A DNA stretch of 64,000 nucleotides. It comes from Microbacterium hydrocarbonoxydans (GTDB lineage: Bacteria > Actinomycetota > Actinomycetes > Actinomycetales > Microbacteriaceae). The number at the start of each line of letters is the position of its first letter. Position 1 is the first letter of the stretch. The stretch is taken from positions 62,001 through 126,000 of the forward strand of contig NZ_JAMBOY010000006.1 of the NCBI RefSeq assembly GCF_023715885.1, given 5' to 3'. Under the pieces are notes generated by a model. It searched no databases and was not told the DNA's origin. It worked only from the letters and a program-made list of their open reading frames with translations. This document shows positions 40,349 through 49,459 of this stretch, piece by piece. The position numbers were made by a program, and so were the translations under genes.

Positions 40349-40768
40349 ATGATGGATCGAGCCGCCTACTACGCCACCAAACTCGCCGCAGAGACGGACG
40401 CGAGCGATGCCTATGCCGCGCAGCAGCGCGGAGAGGGCATCGTCATCGTCGACGTGCGATCGGACGAGGCCTGGGCTCAGGGTCGCGTGGCGGGAGCAGT
40501 GCACATGCACTACAGCGAGATCGCCGCTCGCGCACCTCAGGAGATCGCGAGGGATGCGACCGTGGTCGTGTACTGCTGGAGTCCTGGATGCAACGCCGGA
40601 GCCAAGGGCGCCCTGGAGTTCGCGTCGCTCGGCTACGACGTCAAGGAGATGATCGGCGGATTCGAGTACTGGGTGCGGGAGGGTTACCCCGTGGAAGACG
40701 CCGACGGCGTCCACCGTCGACCGGTGGACCCGCTCACCGGCATCGCGCGCATCCGCACCCGCAGCTGA
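40349..40768 (+). CDS. Rhodanese-like sulfurtransferase
   Basis: A 139-residue single-domain rhodanese. The catalytic loop is YCWSPGCNAG, with C76 the expected persulfide carrier and C81 a second cysteine in the loop. The domain opens with IVIVDVRSDEAWAQG. The six-residue loop fits a sulfur-transferring rather than phosphatase-type enzyme. GTG at 40343 or ATG at 40352 are alternative starts. It ends before a bidirectional terminator facing ctaF. Confidence 0.88.
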   Translation: MMDRAAYYATKLAAETDASDAYAAQQRGEGIVIVDVRSDEAWAQGRVAGAVHMHYSEIAARAPQEIARDATVVVYCWSPGCNAGAKGALEFASLGYDVKEMIGGFEYWVREGYPVEDADGVHRRPVDPLTGIARIRTRS

Positions 40769-40794
40769 CACACCTCGAACCTGTCGGGCATAGG

Positions 40795-40830
40795 AGAAGG
40801 GCCCCGAGGATCACTCCCCGGGGCCCTTCT
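40795..40830. terminator. Bidirectional terminator between the rhodanese gene and ctaF
   Basis: A 12-bp perfect stem, AGAAGGGCCCCG/CGGGGCCCTTCT, has a 12-base loop and lies between convergent genes. Confidence 0.85.
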
Positions 40831-40839
40831 CCGCGCTGC

Positions 40840-41274
40840 TCAGCGAGCGAAGTTGCCGCGGTAGTACTCGTACACCCAGCCGACGATCGCGACCACGAAG
40901 ATCGCCAGACCGATCGGGAGCAGGAAGTGTCCGACGGCGAGGCCGACCACAAAGACTCCGGCCGAGGCGGCGAGCACCAGGGGCCACCAGGACCAGGGGC
41001 TGAACTCTCCGAGCTCGGGGTCGCCGTCGTCGATGTCGCTCGTGAGGATGTCCTCGGGAAGCTCACCCTTCTGCGCCTTGTGGGTGCGGTCGAGGTAGAA
41101 CGCGACCATGGCGCCCATGAACGCCGCGAAGAACAGCGCCACGGTGCCCACCCACTCGATCCGCATGGCGAAATTGTCGTTCGGAGTGGCCAGGATGTGC
41201 CAGCCGGTGTAAGTGACACCGATCAACGCGAAGAACGCGGTGAGGATCCACCAGAGGATGACGTTGTCGCGCAT
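40840..41274 (-). CDS. ctaF: Cytochrome c oxidase subunit IV, actinobacterial type
   Basis: A 144-residue accessory subunit of the aa3 oxidase found in actinobacteria. It has four helices (NVILWWILTAFFALIGVTYTG, WVGTVALFFAAFMGAMVAFYL, WWPLVLAASAGVFVVGLAVG, IGLAIFVVAIVGWVYEYY) and an acidic loop between helices 2 and 3. It starts three bases after ctaD. Confidence 0.94.
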   Translation of the reverse strand: MRDNVILWWILTAFFALIGVTYTGWHILATPNDNFAMRIEWVGTVALFFAAFMGAMVAFYLDRTHKAQKGELPEDILTSDIDDGDPELGEFSPWSWWPLVLAASAGVFVVGLAVGHFLLPIGLAIFVVAIVGWVYEYYRGNFAR

Positions 41275-41277
41275 GGG

Positions 41278-43011
41278 TCAGTGGCCCTCTCGCTCGCCCG
41301 GGGCGGTGGTGGCGAATTCGGCCGCCTCCGGGTGGTTCAGATCGAACGCGGGCCGCTCGCTGCGGATACGCGGGATCGAGGTGAAGTTGTGACGCGGCGG
41401 CGGGCACGACGTCGCCCACTCGAGCGACGCACCATAGCCCCACGGGTCGTTGACCGTGACCTTCGGCGCCTTGCGGGCCGTGATCCACACGTTGAGGAAG
41501 AACGGCAGCATGGACGCGCCGAGGATGATCGCACCGATCGTGGAGACCTGGTTGCCCCAGGTCCAGCCGTCGGCCTCGGAGTAGTCGGCGTAGCGACGCA
41601 CCATTCCGTCGACACCCAGCCAGTGCTGAATGAGGAACGTCATGTGGAAGCCGATGAACAGCATCCAGAAGTGCACGTAGCCGAGGCGCTCGTTCAGCAT
41701 GCGACCGGTCCACTTCGGCCACCAGAAGTAGAAGCCCGAGAACATCGCGAACACGACCGTTCCGAACACGACGTAGTGGAAGTGGGCGACGACGAAGTAC
41801 GAGTCGCTGAGATGGAAGTCGAGCGGCGGCGCCGCGAGGATGACACCGGTCAGACCGCCGAAGACGAACGACACGAGGAAGCCGAGGGCGAAGACCATCG
41901 GGGTCTCGAAGGTCACGGACCCTCGCCAGAGGGTGCCGATCCAGTTGAAGATCTTCACACCCGTCGGCACCGCGATGAGCATCGTCATGAGCGCGAAGAA
42001 GGGCAGCAGGACCGAGCCCGTGACGTACATGTGGTGCGCCCACACGGCGACGGAGAGGGCGGCGATGGCGATCGTCGCGTAGACCAGCGTCTTGTACCCG
42101 AAGATCGGCTTGCGGCTGAAGACCGGGAAGACCTCGGACACGATGCCGAAGAACGGCAGCGCGATGATGTACACCTCGGGGTGGCCGAAGAACCAGAACA
42201 GGTGCTGCCAGAGGAGCACCCCGCCGTTCTGCGGGTCGTAGATGTGAGCGCCGAGCACACGGTCTGCTCCGGCGGCGAAGATCGCGGCGGCGAGCACCGG
42301 GAACGCCATGAGGATCAGCAGGCTCGTGATGAGTGTGTTCCACGAGAAGATCGGCATGCGCCACATCGTCATACCCGGAGCGCGCATCGTGATGATCGTC
42401 GTGATGAAGTTCACCGCGCCGAGAATCGTGCCGAAGCCCGAGATGCCGAGTCCCAGCATCCAGAGGTTTCCGCCGGCGCCTGGCGAGAACGACGCGCTGG
42501 CGAGCGGCTGATAGGCGAACCATCCGAACGATGCCGCGCCCTGCGGGGTGAGGAAGCCGGCGACGGCGATCGTCGAGCCGAAGAGGAACAGCCAGAACGC
42601 GAAAGCGTTGAGACGCGGGAACGCGACGTCGGGCGCGCCGATCTGCAGCGGCAGAATCGCGTTCGCGAAGCCGGCGAACAACGGCGTCGCGAACATCAGC
42701 AGCATGATCGTGCCGTGCATCGTGAACAGCTGGTTGTACTGCTCCTTCGTCGGCACGATCTGCATGCCGGGCGCGAAGAGTTCAGCGCGGATGACGAGCG
42801 CCATCACACCGCCGAGGAGGAAGAACAGCACCGAGGCGATGAGGTACATGTACCCGATCGTCTTGTGGTCGGTGGAGGTGATCCACTTGACGACGATGTT
42901 GCCCTTCTGCTCGACACGCGACGAGCTCATGAGAGCGGCCTGGCGCGCGGGCAGAGTGGTGGGACGGGAGCGAGGGGCCTCGTCGGTGCGGGGTGCTTCA
43001 GTGGTCGACAT
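41278..43011 (-). CDS. ctaD: Cytochrome c oxidase subunit I
   Basis: Catalytic subunit that holds heme a and the heme a3-CuB site. The 577-residue protein has the heme ligand in [12 protein letters not shown], the CuB histidine with its cross-linked Tyr in FFGHPEVYI, the histidine pair in WAHHMYVTG and the heme histidines in VVAHFHYVV. The K-pathway and D-pathway segments look normal. It lies three bases after ctaC and is followed by ctaF. Confidence 0.98.
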   Translation of the reverse strand: MSTTEAPRTDEAPRSRPTTLPARQAALMSSSRVEQKGNIVVKWITSTDHKTIGYMYLIASVLFFLLGGVMALVIRAELFAPGMQIVPTKEQYNQLFTMHGTIMLLMFATPLFAGFANAILPLQIGAPDVAFPRLNAFAFWLFLFGSTIAVAGFLTPQGAASFGWFAYQPLASASFSPGAGGNLWMLGLGISGFGTILGAVNFITTIITMRAPGMTMWRMPIFSWNTLITSLLILMAFPVLAAAIFAAGADRVLGAHIYDPQNGGVLLWQHLFWFFGHPEVYIIALPFFGIVSEVFPVFSRKPIFGYKTLVYATIAIAALSVAVWAHHMYVTGSVLLPFFALMTMLIAVPTGVKIFNWIGTLWRGSVTFETPMVFALGFLVSFVFGGLTGVILAAPPLDFHLSDSYFVVAHFHYVVFGTVVFAMFSGFYFWWPKWTGRMLNERLGYVHFWMLFIGFHMTFLIQHWLGVDGMVRRYADYSEADGWTWGNQVSTIGAIILGASMLPFFLNVWITARKAPKVTVNDPWGYGASLEWATSCPPPRHNFTSIPRIRSERPAFDLNHPEAAEFATTAPGEREGH

Positions 43012-43014
43012 GGC

Positions 43015-43917
43015 TTACTCCTCTCCTTCCTCGGAGTCGTTCTGACCGGCGGTGCCCGGCAGGTTCGACAGACGGTCGTAGGCGTCGGTGATGTCGCCGG
43101 TGTTGCCTTCCTCCTCGAGAGACTGGAGGTAGGCGTCGTATTCGTCCTGCTCGACGACCTTCACGTTGAAGAGCATCATCGAGTGGTACTCGCCGCAGAG
43201 CTCGGCGCACTTGCCGGAGTACTCGCCGACACGGGTCGGGATGAAGGACCAGGAATTGTCCTTCCCGATGTACATGTCCTTCTTGTACAGGAAGTCGATG
43301 ATCCAGAAGGAGTGGATGACGTCGCGGGACTGCAGGTTGATGGTGACCTTCTGGTCGACCGGCAGCACCAGGGTCGGGAGCTGATCCTGGTCGATGTTGC
43401 CGGCGGCGTCCGGCTGCGCCTGGATGCCCATCGTCCACACGGCATCGGAGTTGTCGTCCTCGTCGCCGTCGTACTGGAAGTCCCATGCCCACTGCTTGGC
43501 GATCGCGGTGATCTCGACGTCGGGGTCGTCCCACTTCGTCTCGATCGCCGCCTGGTCACGTGCCGTGAAGAAGAACATGCCGAGCACGAGGATCAGCGGC
43601 ACGACCGTGTAGAAGATCTCGATCGGCATGTTGTACCGCATCTGCACCGGAAGACCGGTCTGACCCTTGCGGCGGCGGTACGCGATCGCGGCCCAGGCCA
43701 TGAGCGCCCAGGTGATCACGCCGACGGCGAGAAGCACGATCCAGGAGTTGACCCACAGGCCCGAGACACGCTCGGTCTGGTTGGTGACGGCCGGCTCACC
43801 CTCCACGAAGCCCGGGAGGTAGCCGTTCAGCTCGGTGGCAGTACATCCCGCCAGGGCCACGGCTGTCGCTACTCCCAGGGGAAGAGCGACCCAACGAAGG
43901 CGGCGTTTCGAGGGCAC
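43015..43917 (-). CDS. ctaC: Cytochrome c oxidase subunit II, lipoprotein
   Basis: Carries the CuA centre that accepts electrons from QcrC. The 300-residue protein has a signal peptide ending in the lipobox ALAGC (C25), two helices (about 50-75 and 95-115) and the CuA ligands C237, C241, H245 and M248 in the CAELCGEYHSMM stretch. The GTG at 43917 was chosen because AAAGGTG lies just upstream; an in-frame ATG ten codons earlier lacks a ribosome-binding site. First gene of ctaC-ctaD-ctaF. Confidence 0.96.
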   Translation of the reverse strand: MPSKRRLRWVALPLGVATAVALAGCTATELNGYLPGFVEGEPAVTNQTERVSGLWVNSWIVLLAVGVITWALMAWAAIAYRRRKGQTGLPVQMRYNMPIEIFYTVVPLILVLGMFFFTARDQAAIETKWDDPDVEITAIAKQWAWDFQYDGDEDDNSDAVWTMGIQAQPDAAGNIDQDQLPTLVLPVDQKVTINLQSRDVIHSFWIIDFLYKKDMYIGKDNSWSFIPTRVGEYSGKCAELCGEYHSMMLFNVKVVEQDEYDAYLQSLEEEGNTGDITDAYDRLSNLPGTAGQNDSEEGEE

Positions 43918-43982
43918 GATGCACCTTTCAGATTGCGGACAGGGCACACCCCAAGTCTAGGGCAACCTCACACCTGATTCAT

Positions 43983-44001
43983 GCCAACCGTGCAGGTTGG
44001 C
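43983..44001 (-). terminator. Hairpin downstream of erpA
   Basis: GCCAACC-GTGCA-GGTTGGC is a 7-bp perfect stem 13 bases after the erpA stop. There is no U-tract, so termination is only probable. Confidence 0.55.
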
Positions 44002-44014
44002 GGGCGTGATCCGA

Positions 44015-44380
44015 TCAGTGGAAGCTGTCGCCGCACGCGCAGCTGCCTGCAGCGTTCGGGTTGTCGATCGTGAAGCCCTGCTCCGAGATCGTGTCCTTGA
44101 AATCGATCGACGCACCGTCGAGGTAGGGCACGCTCATGTTGTCGACGATGACCTCGACGCCGTCGAAGTCGACGGTCTCGTCGCCCTCGAGGAAGCGCTC
44201 GTCGAAGTACAGCTGGTAGATCAGTCCGGAGCATCCGCCGGGCTGCACCGCGACGCGCAGACGGAGGTCGTCGCGCCCTTCCTGCTCGAGGAGATTCTTG
44301 ACCTTGGTCGCGGCGGCGTCGGTCAGCTTCACGCCGTGCGCCTGGGTGGTCTCTGCGGGGGTGAGTGCGGTGTCGCTCAT
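44015..44380 (-). CDS. erpA: Iron-sulfur cluster insertion protein ErpA
   Basis: A-type carrier of 121 residues that delivers Fe-S clusters to apoproteins. The three cluster-binding cysteines are present: C50 in PGGCSGLIY, and C114 and C116 in SCACGDSFH. AAGGAG precedes the ATG. The location just upstream of ctaC is conserved in actinobacteria and fits supply to the respiratory chain. Confidence 0.96.
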   Translation of the reverse strand: MSDTALTPAETTQAHGVKLTDAAATKVKNLLEQEGRDDLRLRVAVQPGGCSGLIYQLYFDERFLEGDETVDFDGVEVIVDNMSVPYLDGASIDFKDTISEQGFTIDNPNAAGSCACGDSFH

Positions 44381-44490
44381 GTCGCTCCTTGTGACGGGCC
44401 GCGTTCGCACACGGCTGGTGTCTCGATTTTACCTTCGCCCCGGCCCGGGCGGGTCCGTTTCGCCCGGGCAGTCGGCGTCGGGATTCGCGC

Positions 44491-45912
44491 TCAGATGACG
44501 ATGTCGTTCATGCGCGACAGGAGGAGTGCCTCGGTCGCGACGGCATGACGGAAGGTGTCGAGGTGCAGCGATTCGTTCGGGCTGTGGGCGCGGGAATGCG
44601 GGTCCTCGACGCCGGTGACGAGGATCTGCGCCTCAGGGAACTCGCGGACGAGGTCGGCGATGAACGGGATCGACCCGCCGACGCCGAGGTCGATCGGCGC
44701 AACGCCGTAACCGTCGCGCATCGCGTCGCGGGTGAGCGCCACCGCCCAGCCGGTCGTGTCGACGAGGAATCCGTTTCCGAGGTCGACGTCGGAGAACGTC
44801 AGCTCGGCGCCGAACGGCGCATGAGCGCGCAGGTGCGCTTCGAGCGCTGCATACGCGTCCTCGCCGGACTGCCCGGGGGCGACGCGGGCACTGATGACGA
44901 CCGTGACCTCGGGCGACAGCGTGTTCGACGCCGCAGCCACGCTCGTGGCGTCGATGCCGATGACGGTGACCGACGGCTTGTTCCAGATTCGGCTGAGGAT
45001 CGAACCGTCGCCGATCGGAGTCGTCGTGGGCAGGAGCCCCGCTTCGTCGCGCAGGGTCTCCTCGGTGTACTCCGGGGTCGGGGCGTCGCGCTCGGTCATC
45101 CCCTCAACAGCGACCGAACCGTCCTCGTTCCACAGGGTCGAGAGCATCGAGATCGTGGCCATCATGGCGTCGGGCACCGCTCCCCCGAACATGCCGGAGT
45201 GCGAGGCGTGGTCGAGCGTGCGGACGCGGACGGTGAAGCGGGCGTTGCCGCGCAGCGAGACCGTCAGGCCCGGGGTCACGGAGTCCCAGTTGCCGGAATC
45301 GGCGACGACGATCGCGTCGGCACGCAACGCATCCTTGTTGTCGGACAGGAACTGCGCGAAGGATCGCGAGCCGTACTCCTCCTCGCCCTCGATGAACAGC
45401 GCGATGCCGAGCTCGAGATCGTCGCCGACGACCTCGGCCACGGCGCGGATCGACGCGATGTGCGCCATGATGCCCGCTTTGTCATCGGCGGCGCCTCGAC
45501 CGTAGAGGCGCCCGTCCCGCACGGTCGGCTCGAAGGGAGGGGTCTCCCACAGCGCGTCGTCTCCGGGGGGCTGCACGTCGTGGTGGGCGTAGAGGAGGAT
45601 GGTGGGCTTGCCGCCCCGCGCTGCACGGGTGGCGAGCACGGCCGGCTGGCCGAGCTCGTCGGTGCCGGGGATCGCCGCGCGGAGGACGCGCACCTCGTCG
45701 AAGATCCCCGTGCCCTCGGCGAGAGCGGCGACTGCCTCGGCGCTGCGCTCCAGCTGGGTCTGATCGAAGGCCGGCCAGGCCATGCCCGGGATGCGCACGA
45801 GTGCGCCGAGGTCGCTCAGCGCGGCGGGAAACCCGGTCGACGCGGCTTCGAGGAGCGCCGGCTCGCGGTCGCTGGAGAGGTTCTGGTCGCCGGGGTGGGC
45901 AGGAGATGTCAT
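44491..45912 (-). CDS. M20-family dipeptidase
   Basis: A 473-residue di-zinc peptidase of the M20 family. Metal ligands and catalytic residues are visible in YAHHDVQPPGDD, GRGAADDKAG, FIEGEEEYGS and, near the end, DPHSRAHSPNE. The dimerisation domain sits between. The preferred substrate is probably a dipeptide, by family. TAAGAT seven bases before the ATG and the lack of an SD suggest a leaderless start. It is divergent from the DUF3043 gene. Confidence 0.9.
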   Translation of the reverse strand: MTSPAHPGDQNLSSDREPALLEAASTGFPAALSDLGALVRIPGMAWPAFDQTQLERSAEAVAALAEGTGIFDEVRVLRAAIPGTDELGQPAVLATRAARGGKPTILLYAHHDVQPPGDDALWETPPFEPTVRDGRLYGRGAADDKAGIMAHIASIRAVAEVVGDDLELGIALFIEGEEEYGSRSFAQFLSDNKDALRADAIVVADSGNWDSVTPGLTVSLRGNARFTVRVRTLDHASHSGMFGGAVPDAMMATISMLSTLWNEDGSVAVEGMTERDAPTPEYTEETLRDEAGLLPTTTPIGDGSILSRIWNKPSVTVIGIDATSVAAASNTLSPEVTVVISARVAPGQSGEDAYAALEAHLRAHAPFGAELTFSDVDLGNGFLVDTTGWAVALTRDAMRDGYGVAPIDLGVGGSIPFIADLVREFPEAQILVTGVEDPHSRAHSPNESLHLDTFRHAVATEALLLSRMNDIVI

Positions 45913-45919
45913 GCGAGTA

Positions 45920-45925
45920 ATCTTA
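45920..45925 (-). promoter_or_regulatory. -10 element of the dipeptidase gene
   Basis: TAAGAT on the minus strand, seven bases, then ATG. The short divergent gap also contains GGTGA-N6-TCACC at 45927-45942. Confidence 0.5.
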
Positions 45926-45958
45926 AGGTGATCCTTTTCACCCGAACCGAGGAACCTC

Positions 45959-46546
45959 GTGGCCATTTCCCCCGCATCCCCTCCGACGAACGACGACGCC
46001 GCCGACAAGCCCGCCGCGGGCAAGGGACGTGCGACGCCGACCCGGGCGGAGCAGGAGGCCGCCCGCCGCCGCCCTCTGGTGGCGAACACCAAAGAGGCCA
46101 AGGCCGCCGCGCGCGCCGAGCTGAACGAGCGCCGCGCTCGCGCGCAGGCTGGTCTCGCTGCCGGCGATGAGAAGTACCTCCCCGCCCGCGACAAGGGGCC
46201 GCAGCGCCGCTGGGTGCGCGACTACGTGGACGCCGGCTGGCACCCCGCCGAGTTCGTGATGGGCGTCATGGTGCTCGTCATCCTCATCTCCCTCCTTCCG
46301 CCGAACCTCGCGATCGGCGGGTTCGCCATCGCCGGCTGGGCGTACCTCGTTATGATGGCGTACCTCGTGCTCGCGATCGGCGGCATGATCTTCCTTGCGA
46401 TCCGGGTCAAGCGCAAGGTGTCCGCGAAGTTCGGGGCTGAGCGGATGGAACGCGGCCTCGGCTGGTACGCAGCCATGCGATCCTTGCAGATGCGGTTCAT
46501 GCGCCTGCCGAAGGCTCAGGTCAAGCGGGGACAGTACCCCGCCTGA
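45959..46546 (+). CDS. DUF3043 membrane protein
   Basis: A 195-residue actinobacterial protein of unknown function. The first 70 residues are charged and disordered (Ala/Lys/Arg-rich). The family core is KGPQRRWVRDYVDAGWHPAEF, followed by two helices (about 101-121 and 125-147) and a basic amphipathic tail. The GTG start has GAGGA at good spacing. Transcribed divergently from the dipeptidase gene and closed by a terminator. Confidence 0.88.
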   Translation: MAISPASPPTNDDAADKPAAGKGRATPTRAEQEAARRRPLVANTKEAKAAARAELNERRARAQAGLAAGDEKYLPARDKGPQRRWVRDYVDAGWHPAEFVMGVMVLVILISLLPPNLAIGGFAIAGWAYLVMMAYLVLAIGGMIFLAIRVKRKVSAKFGAERMERGLGWYAAMRSLQMRFMRLPKAQVKRGQYPA

Positions 46547-46560
46547 CACGTCCGATTCGA

Positions 46561-46595
46561 AAGAGGGCCCCTGCCGAATTCGGTGGGGCCCTCTT
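46561..46595. terminator. Bidirectional terminator between the DUF3043 gene and pyrD
   Basis: AAGAGGGCCCC/GGGGCCCTCTT is an 11-bp perfect stem with an inner CCGAATTCGG palindrome, lying between convergent genes. Confidence 0.85.
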
Positions 46596-46629
46596 CGTCT
46601 CGATCCGGTGCGGCAGCGGGCGTAGAGGC

Positions 46630-47661
46630 TCAGCCTCGCCGCAGCCGGAGCAGGCCGCGGTTGATCTCACGACCCCAGAAGGGTCCACGGTAGAGGAACG
46701 CGGTATAGCCCTGGACGAGTGTCGCGCCGGCGTCGAGACGCTCCTGGACGTCCTCCGGCGTCTCCACTCCTCCGACGGCGATCACACAGAAACCCGTCGG
46801 GACGGCCTCGCGCACGAGGCGCAGGACCTGCAGTGACCGCTCCTTGAGTGGCGCGCCGGAGAGCCCTCCCGCGCCCGCGGCCTCGACCGTCGCGTCATCG
46901 GTGAGGAGACCGTCGCGGCTGATCGTCGTGTTGTGCGCGATGATTCCCGCGAGCCCCTCGGCGACGGCCATTCCGGCGATCGCCGCGATCTCGTCGTCGG
47001 GCAGGTCGGGAGCGATCTTGACGAGCAGCGGGGTGGACCCTGACGCCTCCTTCACGGCGCGGAGCAGGGGGGCGAGCGTCTCGACCGCCTGCAGCCCGCG
47101 AAGGCCAGGAGTGTTCGGGGACGACACGTTGACCGCGAGGTAGTCGGCGAGCGGCGCGAGACGCCTCGCTGACGCGACGTAGTCCTCGGTCGCGTCCTCG
47201 ACATCGACGACGCGGCTCTTGCCGATGTTGACTCCGATCACCGTGTCCGGAGCTCCACGCCGCAGACGAGCGAGGCGCCGCGCGGCGGCATCCGCTCCCC
47301 TGTTGTTGAAACCCATACGGTTGATGACGGCCCGGTCCGCCACGAGGCGGAAGAGGCGCGGCTTCGGATTGCCCTCCTGCGGGATGGCGGTCACCGTGCC
47401 GACCTCGACGTGGCCGAATCCCAGAGCCGCGAGTCCGCGCACGCCGACGGCGTTCTTGTCGAACCCCGCGGCGACGCCGAACGGCGACGGGAACGTGATT
47501 CCGAGCGCGTCGACCCGGAGTGACGGGTCCGGCTTCGTGAGCGCGCGGGTGACGCCGGAGAACGGCGGCACTCCGAGCACGCGGATCACCGCCATGCCGG
47601 CGTGATGGGCGAACTCGGGGTCGAAGCGCGACAGGACGGCGCGGAAGAGCAGCGGATACAT
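46630..47661 (-). CDS. pyrD: Dihydroorotate dehydrogenase, class 2 (quinone-dependent)
   Basis: Oxidises dihydroorotate to orotate in pyrimidine synthesis and passes electrons to the quinone pool at the membrane. The 343-residue protein has the N-terminal membrane-associating helices of class 2 (MYPLLFRAVLSRFDPEFAHH), FMN-binding PFGVAAGFDKNAVG and NRMGFNNRG, and the catalytic serine in NVSSPNTPGLR. It starts 10 bases after nrdR. Confidence 0.96.
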   Translation of the reverse strand: MYPLLFRAVLSRFDPEFAHHAGMAVIRVLGVPPFSGVTRALTKPDPSLRVDALGITFPSPFGVAAGFDKNAVGVRGLAALGFGHVEVGTVTAIPQEGNPKPRLFRLVADRAVINRMGFNNRGADAAARRLARLRRGAPDTVIGVNIGKSRVVDVEDATEDYVASARRLAPLADYLAVNVSSPNTPGLRGLQAVETLAPLLRAVKEASGSTPLLVKIAPDLPDDEIAAIAGMAVAEGLAGIIAHNTTISRDGLLTDDATVEAAGAGGLSGAPLKERSLQVLRLVREAVPTGFCVIAVGGVETPEDVQERLDAGATLVQGYTAFLYRGPFWGREINRGLLRLRRG

Positions 47662-47668
47662 CCCTGCC

Positions 47669-47674
47669 AGGTTA
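47669..47674 (-). promoter_or_regulatory. Possible -10 element of pyrD
   Basis: TAACCT lies seven bases before the pyrD ATG. Its TAA is also the nrdR stop codon, so the match may be partly coincidental. Confidence 0.3.
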
Positions 47675-48142
47675 CCGGTCGACCGGCTCCCTCTTCGCGT
47701 GGTCGGCCCTGAGGTCGGTGATGGCGGTCTCGAAATCGTCGAGGGAGTCGAAGGCCTGGTACACGCTGGCGAACCGCAGGTAGGCGACCTCGTCGAGGTC
47801 CCGTAGCGGGCCCAGGATGGCGAGGCCGATCTCATTGGTGTCCAACTGCGAGACTCCCGTCTGCCGGACGGCCTCCTCGACGCGCTGCGCGAGGATCGCC
47901 AGATCGGCCTCGGTGACGGGGCGGCCCTGGCACGCCTTGCGGACACCCGAGATGACCTTCTCGCGACTGAAAGGCTCCATCACGCCGGAGCGCTTGATGA
48001 CGTTGAGGCTCGCCGTCTCGGTCGTCGTGAAGCGTCCCCCGCATTCGGGACACTGACGCCGACGGCGGATGGAGAGTCCGTCGTCGCTGGTGCGCGAATC
48101 GATCACACGCGAGTCGGGGTGACGGCAGAAGGGGCAGTGCAT
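47672..48142 (-). CDS. nrdR: Transcriptional repressor NrdR
   Basis: Zinc- and nucleotide-binding repressor of ribonucleotide reductase genes. The 156-residue protein has the zinc ribbon C3/C6 and C31/C34 ([14 protein letters not shown]) followed by an ATP-cone domain ([22 protein letters not shown]). No nrd genes and no obvious NrdR-box pair are in this window. The ATG at 48142 was chosen because the protein begins exactly at the zinc ribbon. Confidence 0.97.
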   Translation of the reverse strand: MHCPFCRHPDSRVIDSRTSDDGLSIRRRRQCPECGGRFTTTETASLNVIKRSGVMEPFSREKVISGVRKACQGRPVTEADLAILAQRVEEAVRQTGVSQLDTNEIGLAILGPLRDLDEVAYLRFASVYQAFDSLDDFETAITDLRADHAKREPVDR

Positions 48143-48149
48143 CTGACCG

Positions 48150-48155
48150 ATCCTA
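48150..48155 (-). promoter_or_regulatory. Possible -10 element of nrdR
   Basis: TAGGAT lies seven bases before the nrdR ATG. Its first three bases are the hisD stop codon, so nrdR may be read from its own promoter at the end of hisD. Confidence 0.35.
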
Positions 48156-49457
48156 CGCGGTGAACCGCGCCTCGATCGCCTCACCGTGCGCGGGCAGCAC
48201 TTCGGTGTTCGCGAGCGCGACGACGCCCGCACGCACGACCGCGAGAGCATCGCGGTCGTAGGTGATGACCTGCTGCGGACGGAGGAACGTGTACGCCCCG
48301 AGTCCCGGCGCGTAGCGCGCCTGACCGCCCGTCGGGAGCACATGGTTGCTGCCCGCCATGTAGTCGCCCAGGCTCACCGGGGTCTGATCGCCGACGAACA
48401 CGGCGCCCGCGCTGGTGAACGAGTCCGACGCCGACTCGGCATCCGTCAGGTGCAGCTCGAGGTGCTCCGGAGCGTAGGCGTTGCTGAACGCAGTCGCCAT
48501 CGCGAGGTCGTCGACCAGGACGATCGCCGATTGCGGACCGGACAGGGCTGCGGCGACCCTCGCCGCGTGGCGGGTCGCTGCCGCCTGCCTCTCGACCTCC
48601 TGCGCCACCGCGCCGGCGAGCTGCTCGGAGTGGGTGACGAGGACCGCCGACGCCTGCTCGTCGTGCTCGGCCTGGCTGATGAGATCGGCGGCGATGAGGC
48701 GCGCGTCCGCCTCGGCGTCGGCCACCACGAGGATCTCGGTGGCACCTGCCTCCGAGTCGGTGCCGACGACTCCGGCGACCGCGCGCTTCGCGGATGCGAC
48801 GTAGTTGTTCCCGGGGCCCGACACGACATCGACCGGGTCGAGCCCGACACCGGCGACACCGTGCGCGAAGGCGCCGATCGCCCCCGCGCCGCCCATCGCG
48901 TAGACCTCGGTCACACCGAGGAGCCCCGCGGCGGCGAGGATCGTCGGGTGGATGCGGCCGTCCTGGTCGCTCTGGGGCGGCGACGCGAGCGCGATCTGCG
49001 CCACGCCCGCCACCTGGGCGGGGACGACGTTCATGATGACGCTCGACGGGTAGACCGCCTTGCCGCCGGGAATGTAGACGCCGACGCGCTGCACGGGCTG
49101 CCACCGCTGCGTGATCGTCGCCCCCGGCCCGATGCGCGTGACCCGGGGCGCCGGAACCTGAGCCTCCGAAGCCGTGCGGACCCGGCGGATCGCCTCTTCC
49201 AGGGCAGCCCGCACCTGGGGCTCGAGTCCCGCCAACGCCTCGTCGATGTGCGAGGCAGGCACTCGGAGGTCGTGCCCGGTGACGCGGTCGAACCGCTCTG
49301 CCTGCTCGCGGAGCGCCGCCTCACCGCGCTCGCGGACGTCATCGACGATTCGTGCGGCGGTATCGAGAGCCTCGGCTCTCGCTTGAGCAGCCCGGGGTAC
49401 GGCTGCGAGCATGTCTGCGGGCGAGAGCTCGCGCCCCCGCAGATCGATCGTGCGCAA
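48153..49457 (-). CDS. hisD: Histidinol dehydrogenase
   Basis: Oxidises histidinol to histidine in two NAD-dependent steps, the end of histidine synthesis. The 434-residue protein has [34 protein letters not shown] and the zinc/catalytic residues in [13 protein letters not shown]. The start is TTG, two bases after the stop of the upstream membrane gene, with AAGGG ahead. Other his genes are not in the window. Confidence 0.97.
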   Translation of the reverse strand: MRTIDLRGRELSPADMLAAVPRAAQARAEALDTAARIVDDVRERGEAALREQAERFDRVTGHDLRVPASHIDEALAGLEPQVRAALEEAIRRVRTASEAQVPAPRVTRIGPGATITQRWQPVQRVGVYIPGGKAVYPSSVIMNVVPAQVAGVAQIALASPPQSDQDGRIHPTILAAAGLLGVTEVYAMGGAGAIGAFAHGVAGVGLDPVDVVSGPGNNYVASAKRAVAGVVGTDSEAGATEILVVADAEADARLIAADLISQAEHDEQASAVLVTHSEQLAGAVAQEVERQAAATRHAARVAAALSGPQSAIVLVDDLAMATAFSNAYAPEHLELHLTDAESASDSFTSAGAVFVGDQTPVSLGDYMAGSNHVLPTGGQARYAPGLGAYTFLRPQQVITYDRDALAVVRAGVVALANTEVLPAHGEAIEARFTA

Positions 49458-49459
49458 GG

